Assembly: GCA_023846275.1 (NCBI GenBank)
Contig: CM043875.1
Location: forward strand, 7,390,626 to 7,454,625
Length of the DNA: 64,000 nucleotides
Source: Vanilla planifolia
Lineage: Eukaryota > Streptophyta > Magnoliopsida > Asparagales > Orchidaceae
Reading direction: 5' to 3'
Shown here: positions 13,500 to 26,504 of the stretch, piece by piece
How the letters are laid out: every line of letters starts with the position of its first letter
How positions within the stretch are numbered: position 1 is the first letter of the stretch
Notes under the pieces: generated by a model
Told to the model about the DNA's origin: nothing
Database searches by the model: none
The model's input: only the letters and a program-made list of their open reading frames with translations
Translations under genes and position numbers: made by a program

Positions 13500-13645
13500 T
13501 TAGAGCTTTAACAAACACAGCTTATATGACTCATACCAAAGGCTTAAACCTTTAAGTTATTAGGTATATATCAAAGTATATATTAAGTCAAGTATAATAA
13601 TAAAACTCTTCCTAACAATTAGTATTATAACAAATTTTTTGGTTT
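13500..13645 (+). repeat. Possible copia-type LTR end with degenerate primer binding site
   Basis: A stretch reading GGCTTAAACCTTTAAG with a following TTATTAGG resembles the U3/R portion common in plant copia LTRs. It leads into CCTAACAATTAGTATTATAA at about 13612-13631, which resembles an LTR end (TAACA) followed by an initiator-tRNA-Met primer site (consensus TGGTATCAGAGC). Several positions are substituted, and no gag or pol reads downstream, so only a decayed LTR boundary is supported. Confidence 0.35.
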
Positions 13646-16339
13646 AATTAAGATCAAATGATGTATAAGGCTGATAGGCATGATGAAGTTAACTTGGAAC
13701 CTATGGCCTACATAACGATTAAGTCATGACTAGCCAAGCTAACAGAATGGAAAAAATCATTTGTCACAAATACGATTAACAACAGGCAATGGAACTGATG
13801 TGATATGATAGACTTGACATGACAACATAATTAATGATGATATTTGACATAATTGATGATTTGTAATATAATTAATCAATATAATTCTACATTACAATAA
13901 TAACATATATAATAACAATGATTCGAATAAAAATGATAAGGCAACAAAACATGTTATAATAAAATTGCATCTCAATCAGCACATAATATGGGAGAGATTC
14001 TCATGCTAAAAAAAGATTTATGATTACATTTAAAATTAGATTTAGTTTTATAATCCCCAAATATACAATTAAAATAATCAATTGCAATAAATTTAAGCTT
14101 TGGAAGTATCCACATTTAAAAATGGGCCCTTCGTGATAACCCCATCCTAACAAAAAAAAATAAAAATAAAAAATAAAAAATAATATATATATATATATAT
14201 AGTTTATTATAGTTTTATCAAGGTTGCATCGCAAACCAACGTCAATAATTTCACAATTTTAAACATGTAGGCCATAGAATTTCTTTGACATTGTTATTAT
14301 AATTAAAAAATATTTAAAAAAAGTTTAAAATATTATTAATATCAATTAACAACACAGCTGTTTAGAACTGTTAGACACGATAATTTTAAAAAAGCCTTGC
14401 TTTGGTAATGCAAGTTGCATTTTGACACGAGAATTAATAAAGCTCCAGCCATACGTCACCTGCCACTTAAGCAAGGGGTTGGTTTTCCAATTCAACCAAA
14501 TAATAAACAATTCCATGTGCTCTCTATTTTACACCTAAGTTAATCCTTAGTTGGTTTATTATTTATGTAAAATATTTTTTTAAAAAAATATCAAATAATT
14601 TTTATATTTTTTTCTCATTTTTTTAAAACTCTTCGTAAATATTTTTGCAAATTTTGTTTTTCAATTTCAAGTGTCACCGTTGGTTGATAGATAGCAATTA
14701 TTGTTTAATATTTTTGACCAAGTAATAAGACGAGGCACGTAGTTGATGCTCTTCAAGTTGAGCGCAAAGATGAATAATAAGATAAACTATTTTTTAATTA
14801 TATGGATAAGATTATGATTATAAAATGCTCATTCTTTGTTTTAATTTTGTACAAATGATTATCCAAAAAAAAAAAAGGCTTACCTATAATATTAAATTAT
14901 TATTATTTTCATTTAATTCTTCAATAAATATGACTATAATATGTGAAATAGGTTTTTAATAGAAAATTGATGTTATTAATGTAAGAAATGTTACAAATCC
15001 AATGAGATCGAATGCCAACCAAAATGGGAGTTAGAATTGTGGAACGAACCAAAAAAAAGAAAAAATAAAATAAAACCGAAGTAAATATAATGAGTTTATA
15101 TGAAAAAAATTTAAATGAATAATTCTACAAAAATGATTAAATTTATTACAAATGAAATATAACATATCACAATTCTTTTCTTATATATTCTTTGTAAAAA
15201 AATAACATATGCTACAATCATGAGAAGAACAAAAAAAAATTACAATAGAATGATAAAAAGATGAGAAGAAATAAAAGAATACCAACAATGACCATTCCTC
15301 ATTGTAAGTACTAGTTTTATGCATTTATACCTAATTAACCCAAGGGTGACAAAGTGCTTTGAAATCAATATAATGTAAAAGGATATGGATGTTTCATTTA
15401 TTTTCTAATAGTTTTCATGAGCAAAATTAGGTCTCACTAATAATCTAGTAAAAAAATTTTAGCTATCACACATTACAATTGACAATATGCTACTTATGCT
15501 AAAACAATAATCGTATAGATGACTCAAATGAGTTGTATTAATTTTGGAGTTAATGGTCTCATAACTTACCAAGATATAATACTTATGTACGCTATGTTGT
15601 GATGTAAATTCACCCATATTCAACTTAATCATGGTGAAAATAAACGAAGGCCAATGGGAGCTACCAAATGTGCAAATTGCTTAATCCTAAATGAACAATC
15701 ATCTCTAAGATCACTTGTTAATAAGTTGCAATAATAAGTTGGGTCCAATACACTCCTATGTGGATATCCAATAATCAAAATACTTAAACCTATTTGTAAG
15801 TGTCATTATTTATTCATTAAAGTTTCAATATTATATTCAATTCATAATGTAAAATTAAAACAAATATTAATAAAAGTAAAGCTAATTATTATGTACAATT
15901 TTTATCAATTTTATCTTTTATTTTATTTATGCATTAGCTTATTACTTTTATTTTTCATCTTTTTAAAATTTTACATAGATAGAAGTCCTTTTATAAATAA
16001 ACTAGGCATGCTTAAGAACATATTATTTCAAACTTAAATAGTTGAAATAGAAACTCATTTATCTATTTTAGAATGTATTGTAGCCACTTTGGACAATTGT
16101 TTATTCTTTCATTGATTTGAATGTTGTCCTTCCTTCATTAAAATCTTTTCTTTTTTTTATATCCTTATCTTTTGTTTTATTTTGTGATTATTATCATAAT
16201 ATCAATTTGTCTTTCTCTTTACTTTTTTGTGACCACTATTATAATAATGTTTTACTTTTCTTATAATTTTTATGAATATTTTCACACAATTATATGAAAA
16301 GACTTGCAAATAGAGAAACACATCATTTATGCTTCAAAA

Positions 16340-16340
<1 letters not shown>
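13646..16340. other. AT-rich intergenic stretch
   Basis: No gene seen. It contains short AT dinucleotide runs near 14180-14200 and a slightly more balanced patch at about 14380-14480 with no recognisable content. The short frames on either strand are AT-driven and show no domains. Confidence 0.6.

Positions 16341-16346
<6 letters not shown>

Positions 16347-16408
<62 letters not shown>
16347..16408. repeat. Compound (TA)n(CA)n microsatellite
   Basis: Roughly 22 TA units (to 16390) pass directly into nine CA units (16391-16408). This is a compound dinucleotide repeat. A short frame that spans it encodes mainly alternating Tyr-Ile and Thr-His and is not a gene. Confidence 0.97.
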
Positions 16409-16719
16409 AACCTATTGAAGAAATATTACTATTTATTCTCAATACATTCTCTTTGATCATCTTTGAAAGATATATATTCATAACAATCACCATGCATCAA
16501 ACATCAACTTATATGTAATACCTATCTATACATGTATCCCTAATTTAACATTCATCTAATCATTATGATTTTTAGCATGTAATACATATTACAAGAAAGC
16601 ATATATTCAAAGTTTTAAGTTTTTTATTTACATGCAACTCTTTGTATCTTTGTTGCTTCTTTTGGGAATTGCTTCCCACATCTCTTTGTCACATAAAAAA
16701 TATCTAAAAAAATTATTCT

Positions 16720-16990
16720 AAGTAATGAAAGATATAAGAAATTAGTAGATGCTCATAAAAAGGTTAGAGAGTTTCATGAAAGAGATTACATGATAACTAG
16801 AGTTGGGTCATAATAATTTCATACCAAAAATTATAAGCATGTAGAGCTAAATCTTTTAAGATTATTCAAAACATAGGAACTAATGTGCACATTATAAATT
16901 TATCAGAAGAGTATGTGATTAGTGCAATATTTAATGTTAAGGACTTAGCTTCATATAAGATGTCACATCCAATATTTAATGAGCCATTTA
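16720..16990 (+). pseudogene. Ty3/gypsy integrase C-terminal tail, decayed
   Basis: The plus strand reads, with interruptions, YKKLVDAHKKVREFHERDYM followed by fragments such as NYKHVELNLLRLFK, IINLSEEYVISAIFNVKDL and ASYK. This is the order of the module at the end of gypsy polyproteins, just before the chromodomain or LTR: a basic helix, a region like GDMVMVR, then a block like LP..IGISSTFNVEDLVEY. Several stops and at least one frame change break it. A parallel copy of the same module lies in the larger relic at 52500-52760. No LTR could be placed beside this fragment. Confidence 0.6.
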
Positions 16991-18835
16991 AGCTAGATCC
17001 TTAGATGTTAAATGAACTTGTTCTTTTCACTATGTTAGCTCTGAAAGTAAATAAGGACAATATGAAAAAAAATTAAATCATGAGACAATTCTAACCAAAG
17101 ATTGTATACTAAGAAAATTTTTAGTTCATTAGAAGGGTAAGCCTCCAATTAGGGACTATAGGCTTACCTATGATGACCTACTATGTATTACATCTCACCT
17201 ATTAGAACATTATTAGGACCATCACCCTGATACTATTTTTTTGCCAGCAGGAAAGGGCCTAGATTTTACCCACTTGGGGAAGATGACGTAGGATCACCTC
17301 ACTTTAGCTCATAAGAACACACTCACTAGCATAGCATCAGTCCCATTTAGAGTTGAAGCCATGCCCGAGCAAAATCCTACTATGATTAGTAATCTTTGTC
17401 AACCATGGAGATCGACTACAACACTCCATTTTTTCTTGTAGTTATCCTTAATTTTTTTGCTCTCATTTATCTTGGTACATTTTCCAGCTATTTTTTACCA
17501 TCATCAAAGTCAATTTTTGTTCGTTTGTACTTAAATGCACATTGCAATCCATTGTTTGCTATCCATCAACTGGTCACCAATTTTTTCCAATTATCGACAT
17601 CGTCAATTGGTCATTATCATCAACTGCTCACCATCGGCTGGCCATCTTTTGGCTATCTTCCCTCTAATTGTCGTTTGCTACTATCTTTCATCCTGCCCAT
17701 AACTAGCATCCCTTGTTGTATCATCGTCTCCATCTAATCATCATTTTGCATTATTACATAATTTTTCTTATGTTATAAATTTTTTATGTATTTTTATATT
17801 TTATATTTAATGTGATTGACTTCATTGGAGTTTATGTCCTTGGAATTTAAAGATTCTTTTGGATTCCCAATTAATTTAACTCCAAAATGATTTTTCTGAA
17901 GTTGATTTCTCTTTTTACTAAACATATACTTGATTTCAAGGTGAATTTAATTCTCTCTTTTCTATGCTTACGTTATGTTCCTAAATGTATTTAAATCTTT
18001 TTTTTTTCTCATGAATAGTTATTGAGCTCTCCTTCATCTATGAATAGGAGAAGCTCCCTTGTTATATGGATGTTATTTTTGAATAAAGTTTCTTTTATTT
18101 GTATGCTTTCACTTTTATGAGCAAAAAGTGTATGTCCAATTCTAGTTGGAGAGATTCTAACTTTCTCTTCCCTTGTGAGAGACAATGATAGATGGTGAGT
18201 GAGTTTTCATCAGGAGAGTCGACAACTAATCAAATTTTTTCTTCATCTAACACCCTCTTCTTAACATACTTAAGTCCTCATCCACCCTTTTATTTTCTCA
18301 ATCGAACCATCAAATTGCCACCCTCAATAAAACTCTAAATCTTAGTTGACTACCTTGTTATCTTTTTAGTCAAGCTTTCCCACCAACCCAAATCACTATT
18401 TTACCACCCTTTTCCAACTTCGATGCTCCACACTTTAATTCCAAAAGAAACTACAAGCCACCATCACAAAAAGGTGAACTCTTTTTCCAATTTTTTTAGA
18501 TAGTAATAAAAAATTAGAGCTAACTTGCTCTTTTTTAACTGAAGTATTTCATATGAAGTTTATTTTTAATTTTTTATTTTATATGTGTGGTATTGGATGT
18601 GACAAAACTACTCAAGAAAAATTTATTCTTAATGCTTAATGTGTTATCATTTATTCCACTAAATAATCCACACTACAACTCTGGACACTAATATTTAAAT
18701 AATTTAAAAAAATTACATAAGTCATCTAGTTCTAATTAGTGTATAGTATTATTTAGAATTTTTTATTAGTCTATTGAGCATCTTTTATGTTATAAGCTTC
18801 AAATTAGATCTTAAAAAAAGTTTAATTTTTCTTGC
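16991..18835. other. Intergenic stretch, possible LTR debris, no gene
   Basis: The open frame at 17396-17737 (plus) has low-complexity, hydrophobic and Ser/Ile-rich content without a domain. Around 18030-18100 a pattern like a plant LTR R region (short AGGAGAAGCTCCC stretch, then GAATAAAGTTTC with a polyadenylation-like signal) suggests LTR debris. No paired repeat was found. Confidence 0.4.
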
Positions 18836-18859
18836 ATCATTATCTATCTTAGGTAATGA

Positions 18860-19160
18860 CTATTTTTTTTATTATGATAGATTTAGTTCCCCATAGTTTA
18901 TACACATTGTAATTTCTATCCTTCTTCTTAATAATAGAATTGGTGTATCATATTGTGAGAAATTTAGCTTGATGAAACCTTTGTGCAACATTTTCTAGAA
19001 TTAAGTCTTCATTTTTTGAAGTTCCATTGACATCTTCTTATATTGTGTCTTAGATAATGGTTCAACTCTGAATATCATATTGATACCAAACTTAATCTCC
19101 TTATTAAAAAGTAGTCTATGTGGATCCTTATGAAATATCTTAAGGTAGTCACACACTACA
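18860..19160 (-). pseudogene. Gypsy protease-RT junction and RT N-terminus, decayed
   Basis: The minus strand reads VCDYLKIFHKDPHR, then INMIFRVEPLSKTQYKKMSM, then MLHKGFIKLNFSQYDTPILL and ITMCINYGELNL. These match, block by block, the gypsy signature: a CEYPDVFPEDLPG-like segment, an ISKAPYRMAP-like segment, [20 protein letters not shown], and MCIDYRELN. At least one stop interrupts it (after LQKMKT). The catalytic half of RT is missing. Confidence 0.75.
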
Positions 19161-19249
19161 AAGTCATTCTATATTTTAGGATCCTTTTTTCAATTAATTG
19201 TATTAATGCCAAATAAAATGACAACATTTATGTTCTAATTTCTTTGCTT

Positions 19250-19400
19250 TTAATACATATAAAAGGGTCAACTTTTGCACCTTTACAAAGTAATGATTTT
19301 AGTATGATCAACCATAACAATTTTCATCCACTTTTTCCAAAAATCTATAGTTACATTGTTGTTTATGAAGTGGACATTCCCAATATTATGTCAATTTTTT
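19250..19400 (-). pseudogene. Gypsy aspartic protease C-terminal part, decayed
   Basis: The minus strand reads KIDIILGMST, followed after an interruption by IFGKSG and KIVMVDHTK-like residues. This matches the protease end DVILGMDWL followed by the I-D-C/F-K segment of gypsy retropepsins. It lies just upstream of the RT start, as expected. The usual Asp of GMDWL is Ser here. Confidence 0.55.
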
Positions 19401-19831
19401 TTATTTGATGACAACTAATTGAGATTTGAAAGATTTTTTTTATTTTAATATTTGTTATATAGTATTTACTTTCACCTCTCTCCAATAAGTAGTATAACCA
19501 ATAGAGGGGTATTTAACATAGAATAATCTATTAACATGCAAGCAACTAATGTAGTACATATAAATGAATGTGATGTTCTATAATAAAAAAAACATTTATA
19601 TGATCATTTTATAATAATAAGATACAAAAAAATACATCATAAGATGATGGAGCTTCTCTCTATATAATCACATAAATCTTCATTCAACTATTTAGGTTTG
19701 AATTATTGAAGCTTGTCTTTTACTTTTATCTAGTGAATTGTAATTGGGACCTTCAATAGTATAATCCCTAACTACAAAACCCAACCACCAGTTTCATCAC
19801 CACTAATAAATTTTCCCATGAATTATTGACA

Positions 19832-19880
19832 ATCTTAGGCATGATATCCAACTTACTCATAAGAAAAGCATTTGATTGTA
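19832..19880 (-). pseudogene. Broken gag zinc knuckle
   Basis: The minus strand gives IKCFSYE, a stop, VGYHA, a stop, then DC. Spacing fits a CX2CX4HX4C nucleocapsid knuckle with the second Cys changed to Tyr and two codons changed to stops. It lies between gag-like sequence and the protease, the position where a knuckle is expected. Confidence 0.5.
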
Positions 19881-21722
19881 GTTTTCTTTGTGCATTCACT
19901 CAAGTGATACATCATAAAAGTTTTATACTTAGGTTTATGCTCTATTCTTAATCCTAAAAGTTGTGTTCCTCATCTAGATATTGTCTCCTTCTTGAAGTTC
20001 TACACCCCCTTCATTGAAAGACTCTTTTCTTCTATCTAAATGCTTCTCTAGCCTCTATAATCACTTGATCTTATTACATCTATCATTCAACTTTCACTAA
20101 CTCTATATAGAAAGTGAAATGCATTTGTGCTACAATGTTTATGATAAAATCCTATAAACCCTTTATAAACATAAACATTTTTGTTTCTTAGTGGCTACCA
20201 TTTATGATGCATACATGGTTAGCACAAACAATTTTTGCTCATACTTAGCCATAGATTATCTTCTCTGTTATAATCTCATATGTTCATCCTTTATCTTTTT
20301 CTTGATAGATCACAAAACAAACTATTCTTGAAAGGCATAATAAAATTATCCTCATTAATTTTTGAATTATGTAGGCCTTTAAAATAAGTTTCTATTATCT
20401 ATGTTACCAATGAACAATAATTTCTTCCAAATTTAGAACCACCAACAAGACTATATTATGTCCTAACAAGCCATGTTATCAAATAGCATTTTAGTCTACT
20501 CCAAACAATCCTCTGCTTGAATTGGATCAATGGTATCCACAAAATATGGTGGATGAAACTTGAGAAATTAAAATGCTAAATATTCAATTGGATACAAACT
20601 ATTATGACTCCTATTCCCACTTAGGTTTATCCCTTGTTAGGCTTGCACCTATGCAATCATTTCCTTTATTTTTGGGTATTCTTCTTCCTAACATAGTCTT
20701 TTAAAATTCATTATTAGAACTTCCTACTTCTTCATTACGTAAATAAGGATTTTTAGAATCTATGTTTACACTCAATAAATTTTAAACACAAATATAATCA
20801 CACACAAACACATATAAGTATGTATATATTTGTAAAATTATATAGTGTGCACATAATAATCATAAGAATTAACTAACAATAATATCACAAATATGTTAGC
20901 TTGCTTACTCTTTATGATAATAGTGTATAATGATATGCCCAAAATCATTTTTTAGCTCATAGACAATTGAGAAAAGCTTAGGTTCAAGCAATATATCCAT
21001 ACAAAGGCCTATCCAAAAGTATTGTAGATTTTGAATCAAAATTCTTAGGATTGTCAGGTAAGTTAGAACTTTCTCAAAAGCTAAAGACTTGCACTAATTT
21101 TAACAAAAGGGATTTCAACCTAAAGAAAAATTTGTTTTAAACAATGCACACCCAAGTACTCATGTTGGGACACATAAGTAGAGTTTATAGAATGTCAAAC
21201 AAGAATTCATACGATCATATGTATTAACAAGAGAGTTGGATAAAATAAATAAAATTTTTGAAATATGAAATAAAGTAGCTAAGGACTTTTCTAGTGATTT
21301 AATGTTTTTGTAGATATTAGATAATGGGTTATGGCCTTCCATTTTGAGTCTTTAAGTTGCCTTCTTAAGGCACTTTTGGAATCACATCGTTAGATTTTGT
21401 ACACACATCATGCTTGTATCACATAAGTTTAGCAACAGTACTTCGCTACTTCATTTAAAAGTTCATCTGAATAAGAGATTGACACATATTTAGCTCGTAG
21501 GTGAATATTGAATTCTTCTCATAATTAATGTAATGCTTGATCTTCATTAAGATATCATTTTTTTATGAGTGAACAAATAATATAGCATGTGATAAGAGCC
21601 TAATTTTGCAAATCAATACTTTTGATGCTCACTAAGATTATACCAATCAAAATAATGTTCTATTCTCATTTCTTAATCTTGATATATTCTAGGGTCTAAA
21701 AAACTATCAAATATATGAGCTT

Positions 21723-21977
21723 CTAATTTAACCATGTTAACCTGGTGATTGTCTTTCCTACTATGTCTTCTATCATGGGTTTGTGGAATAGTTTGACACT
21801 TAAGTCAATATTTTGATTGGTTAGGTTCATTTTTATATGATATTTTCTAACTTCAGAGTCACTTAACAAAGACCTACTTGATTTACGGGTTCTACTAAAT
21901 CTACTGTCTCTACGTTGTTTCAATTGATCTAAGTATATTTCTAAGGTTGTTCTTAGATCTTGCATTGAATGAGTCAT
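21723..21977 (-). pseudogene. Gag-like N-terminal fragment of the gypsy relic
   Basis: An 84-codon frame starting MTHSMQDLRTTLEIYLDQLK and rich in Arg and Ser after residue 20. It begins about 340 bp downstream of the primer binding site on the same strand, where gypsy gag is expected to start. Similarity to gag is of general character (a coil-like N-terminus, then a basic Ser/Arg segment), so the call rests mainly on position. Confidence 0.4.
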
Positions 21978-22315
21978 TTCTAGAATTGTATGTTATATTA
22001 CTAGATCCATTGTTGATTGTGATTATCACGAATCATATATTCTATATTATTTTTTGGATCAAGTGGTCATACAATATTAGGTTAGAAACAAAGTTCTTAA
22101 TTTTAGATCATAAAAAAGAAAAAGATAAACAAATAAATCTTAAAATATAATAACAATAAATTATATAACTAAAGAGATGTTATACCATCAAAAATGAATA
22201 AGATTTTTTTAATATATTTTTTTAACAAATTTTAGTAAATAAAAAAAATTCTTAAAATTAAAAGATGATTATTTCATAAAAATTTTAAAAATATACTAGT
22301 TTCTAAAACTAATCA

Positions 22316-22329
22316 TGCTCTAATACCAA
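22316..22329 (-). other. Initiator-tRNA-Met primer binding site of the gypsy relic
   Basis: The minus strand reads TTTTGGTATTAGAGCATG, one mismatch from the usual TGGTATCAGAGC. It is preceded at 6 nt by CCTACA, a plausible LTR end in CA. The GC-richer stretch to its right (22430-22680) would then be the R-U5 part of the 5' LTR. Confidence 0.6.
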
Positions 22330-22700
22330 AATTAGTGTAGGATGATAAGCCCAAAGAAACTGAACAAAACTGACTTAAAAGCTATAAAATTAATTGAATT
22401 AAGTAGTTCCCAAACAACATATGTTTTTTTAGTCAGTAGTAATGGCGAATGGCGAGGTAGTGGGAAGCACGAATTATGCCGGTGGAGAGGCGTGTGCACC
22501 TCAATTCCAATTTCGAGTCGTCGTGGGTTGAAGCCAATCAGCGTGGGTTAACTAGTTCGAATGCATGTCTTGGGTCTCGAGTGGGACGACATGTAGATTG
22601 GCGTGGGTTGTGGTACTATAGCTAACGATGACGGTACGACAATGGACAACAGCGGGAACAGTCCAAAGTCAATTTTTAGCTATTTTGAGTCTTGATATCT

Positions 22701-25700
22701 TCTATTATACTTTTCATGAGCAAGATTAGATTTAGCTAAATAAGTTTATTTAATATAATCCTATTTTGTCTCCTTTTTTTATCGTATCCAATGTCACCAA
22801 ACAACTAAATTGAGATAATAAGTTAAGGATTGCAAAAGTTCTCATTAAAGATAAGACATTCTTTATCTTTGGTTTTTCAATCGTTATGTATATAGAAGTA
22901 TTTCAAGTCACTAATCATTAAGTTATAAAACAATTTATTACCTTGCTTGTATAAAGACCATTAGTATCATAAAAGAACAAAAAAATGTTAAAATAAATTA
23001 AATAAGTATGCCTTTTATTACACCTACTAAAATGGATTTCTTAGAACCACACAAGTTACTTGAATTAAGATCTAAACATAGATTAATGAATATAGTATAC
23101 AATATCCATATAATTTATTTCAAAGAAGTACCTTCATGTTAGAGTTAATCATCATAAACATTTGTTAATAAAATGCAAAAATTTAATATAATTTTTTTTG
23201 AAAAAGTCATGATAAATGAGCCCTAGTGTACACTGAATGTCAAATAGCAACACCATATTATAAAACTAAGGGAAAGCTTGATATTTGGCATTAGCACAAG
23301 CACCCCATCATCACCACTTTTGTACAAAATATCACAATCTCCTCCAAGAATTTAATAACAAAAGAATCCACTACCCACCTTAAACTACTCATCACTTGAT
23401 GATTACATTTTTATCTTTGAGTGCTTGACCCTAAACTCTTGTTGCTTAGAGCTCTCAAAAAGAAAAAAGATTTTCTCATACCCCTTTAGCATTATTAATG
23501 AGGCTAATCATCTCTCTCTCTCTCCTAAACTAAGCAAGCATCACAACATGTGTCAATAGAAATTATACTTAATGTCTTCATTTGTTTTTCTCTTAGAAAG
23601 CTTTCACATGTCTTATGCCCTTTAGTTGGTGCTTCCTCTTGGCTCCAACTTTCCTCACCAAAAATGTGCTTTTTGGCTTGGGTCATCATGCTCATGATTA
23701 GAGGATCTCAACCCTACATTACAATATAACATTTGTGATGTCACTTACCACCCATCCTTCTTTTCTTAACATATCTCTTTTGTTTTTTAATCTATAGATA
23801 AGCTTGATAGGTGGTTTGGTCAATTAAAAGATGTGAAGTTGGCAAAATGACATTGTTGCTACTTTTCCATTGCATTACAAATTCATTTGTAAATTTTGTT
23901 CAGTTTGTTTCTGCTTTTCAAACACCATCTCGATGATGAGACTACAATTGGTTCATGTTCTAATTAGGTTAAACGCAGAGTATTCTAACCATGGGGGAGA
24001 CCAAAGGTCTAAAGCCAATTGCATGTGCTTTTACTGTTCAGGAAAAGCTTCACCTGCTCCATGTTATTAATGTTATTTAAGAGTATTTAATGTAGTTGTT
24101 TTTAACCTATGTGTCTATCATTTGTTAAGGTTTGTTTGTAAATCATATATTTTTAAATATTTTATAAATTTTAAATGCTGGGTTCAACAGTTTTCTTAAA
24201 AAATATTTAAAAATGTAAACTACTGCTCAATATTTGTTATTATTGCATTTTTATTTAAACTTATTCTTAAAATATTAAAAAGTAAATTTATCTTTATATA
24301 TTTATTTTTTTATTAATGTTGTATTTGATCACAAATCACAAATCTCACGATACGCATTTAGCTCACATAGGATTGTCTAAAAAATAATATTTTTAGACAT
24401 TTTTAATGATTTATTTAGTTCGAAAATCATAATTATTTATTGGTTATTTACTTTCGAATTTATTGCATTTGACATTTGGAGTGTGGAGTAATTTTAAAAA
24501 ATATAGCAAAAAAAGAATATTATTTTAGATACAAAAGAAATACGTAAGTCAGGTAGAAATTTCAAAATAAAAGATAACAAATGATGTCAGATTATCATTG
24601 TTAAGTACTATTTATAAAATTATTTTTTAAAAAATCAAATTTAAAAATAGCAAATTTTCATTTTTTTTATTAATTATTTTATTAAAAAAATCATATTTTT
24701 TGTGTAGGTATTCATGAGCATAACTATTTTTTTTTTTTATAAAAGATGGTGGCATATCATATAATTTTTAATAAAGTATTTCTAAAAAAATATATTTTCC
24801 TGGCCTTGAAAGTCTAAAAGTCTATCCTTTGAGAAGTGGTTGGGATGTAGACGATAACATCGAGTGAAAAGGAATCATAGTCCAAATTAAGATAACAGGA
24901 TCTTAATATTTTCTAATATTATTAAATATAGAATATCCTTTAAATATAAAAAAAATTTAATACTCAAAATAATTACTTGTGTTTATAATTCTCCATATGA
25001 TTAATTATAAACCAAATTAATGAAATAGTTTGGCTTAATCATTAAATAAAAAATAATCTAACATTAGGTGGCTTGGATTTTGACTTAGTCAAGTTTAGAG
25101 CAAGACAAAGCTCAAGAGGTCCACCATGTTTGAGTGCTCGATGCACGTAGGCCCTGGTGTTTAATAGGCTTGCAGAGCTAACTCAAGTCAAGTTTAAGTT
25201 AGCTGTTTTGGTAGGGGTATTTTTTTAATTTTTATTTTACATTTTGTTAATTTTTGGTTTATTGGATGTCACATATAGAAGTAGATAAAGTGGGCCATTG
25301 GGCCTAAGAAATATAACATGGCCCATAAAAACTATAGAGACCCAAAGATTTGCAATCTCGATTTAAGAATTTCTTTTATCCTTAACCACTTTAATCATCG
25401 CTACATTATTATTTAATTAAAAATTCATAAAAAAAGAATTGCTCTTTGCTAAGGACTTCGAACATTGGCAAGCTCGAGCTTGAACTCGAGTGAAAAACTT
25501 TTTTTCTTTGAGTGTATAACAATCAATCATTATGTGGTTATTAGTATACACAACAAAAATTATTGTTAAGGTTTCGATATTATAGAAATTAATTATAAAT
25601 GTTTTAATATAATATACATTTTTGTCTAGGTTTGGAGAATCCAATAAAACAATCTTGATCACTTAGAAGGCTACATATTATGTTGAGTTTATAATGAAAG

Positions 25701-26504
25701 CTAGGTCGATTGATCATGATGTGGAAATCTTTGAAGCTTGTAAGACATTAGCTATGAAAAATAAAGTATAACATCTCAAAAGTGAGATAAAAAATTTTAA
25801 TAAATTCAAATCATGTGATATTGAAAAGAAGAATATTAAAATATGATTAATAAACTTAAGAAATGAAGAGTTATAAAATAATGATTTTGATCTAAATATA
25901 TTTTGAAAATTTTTATAAATTTTTATGAAAATTTTTAAAGATATTTTCAAGATTTTAAGAAGTTATAAAGTACATTAAAACAAAAATATATAATATAATT
26001 GAGTGAGAGAATCAATTTGATTAATAAATTGTTATATAAGATTGTATTGTATAAGTATAATTATGACTGCATACAATTATGATAGAGTGCAATAAGTGCA
26101 TCACTGTGGTGGGTCAAAGCAATCTGATAAGTTAAGTGAGGAAGAGGTTTATCATATAGTACAACGTAAAGTATCAATATGACCAAGAGAGAGATTGTAC
26201 TTCGAAGAAGTGTGAACAACTAAGGATCATAAAAGACTAGGCTATCATACTATGTTGATAATGGATAAAAACAAATGTCACTATAGGTGATATAATATTA
26301 TATAATACAAAATTAAGAAATATATAAATACGATAAAGTGTTGAAACCAACACCCAATCAAACCAAATTCTCATAATATAAGAGTATAATGTACAAGATC
26401 ATTGTCAATTATGATTTAATAAAGTGATACAAGGAATTGATTGCTATTACAATCAATATTATCTTGTATACTATAAAGAGAAAGTTTGAAAATAGTAAAT
26501 CAAA
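22701..26504. other. Intergenic stretch with no gene recognised
   Basis: Mostly AT-rich. A less AT-rich patch at about 23270-24070 includes a (CT)n run near 23512-23524 and a 66-codon frame (23870-24070, plus) without a domain. It could be a promoter-like or UTR remnant, but nothing identifies it. At 25290-25327 several GGGCC/GGCCC words cluster. The frames at 25417-25662 and 25714-25950 on minus are AT-driven. Confidence 0.5.

Larger units (their letters stand above)
18840..22700 (-). mobile_element. Decayed Ty3/gypsy retrotransposon, 5' half (LTR end, primer site, gag, protease, start of RT)
   Basis: The minus strand shows, in coding order, an LTR-end-like GC-richer segment (22700-22340), a primer binding site (22329-22316), gag-like sequence, a broken zinc knuckle, the protease motif and the start of reverse transcriptase. 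Order and spacing are as expected for a gypsy element about 3.5 kb into its length. The rest of RT, RNase H and integrase are not found to the left. Stops and frameshifts throughout show it is inactive. The gypsy tail at 16720-16990 has the opposite orientation and is therefore from another insertion. Confidence 0.65.

Noticed and set aside
16294..16518. 74-codon open frame on the plus strand
   Set aside because: It is mostly the translation of the TA/CA microsatellite.
17396..17737. 113-codon open frame on the plus strand
   Set aside because: Hydrophobic, Ile/Ser-rich low-complexity translation with no domain, and no promoter or codon-use support.
22548..22570. Possible tRNA B-box (GTTCGAATGC)
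   Set aside because: No matching A-box or acceptor stem was found; it lies in the presumed LTR of a gypsy relic.
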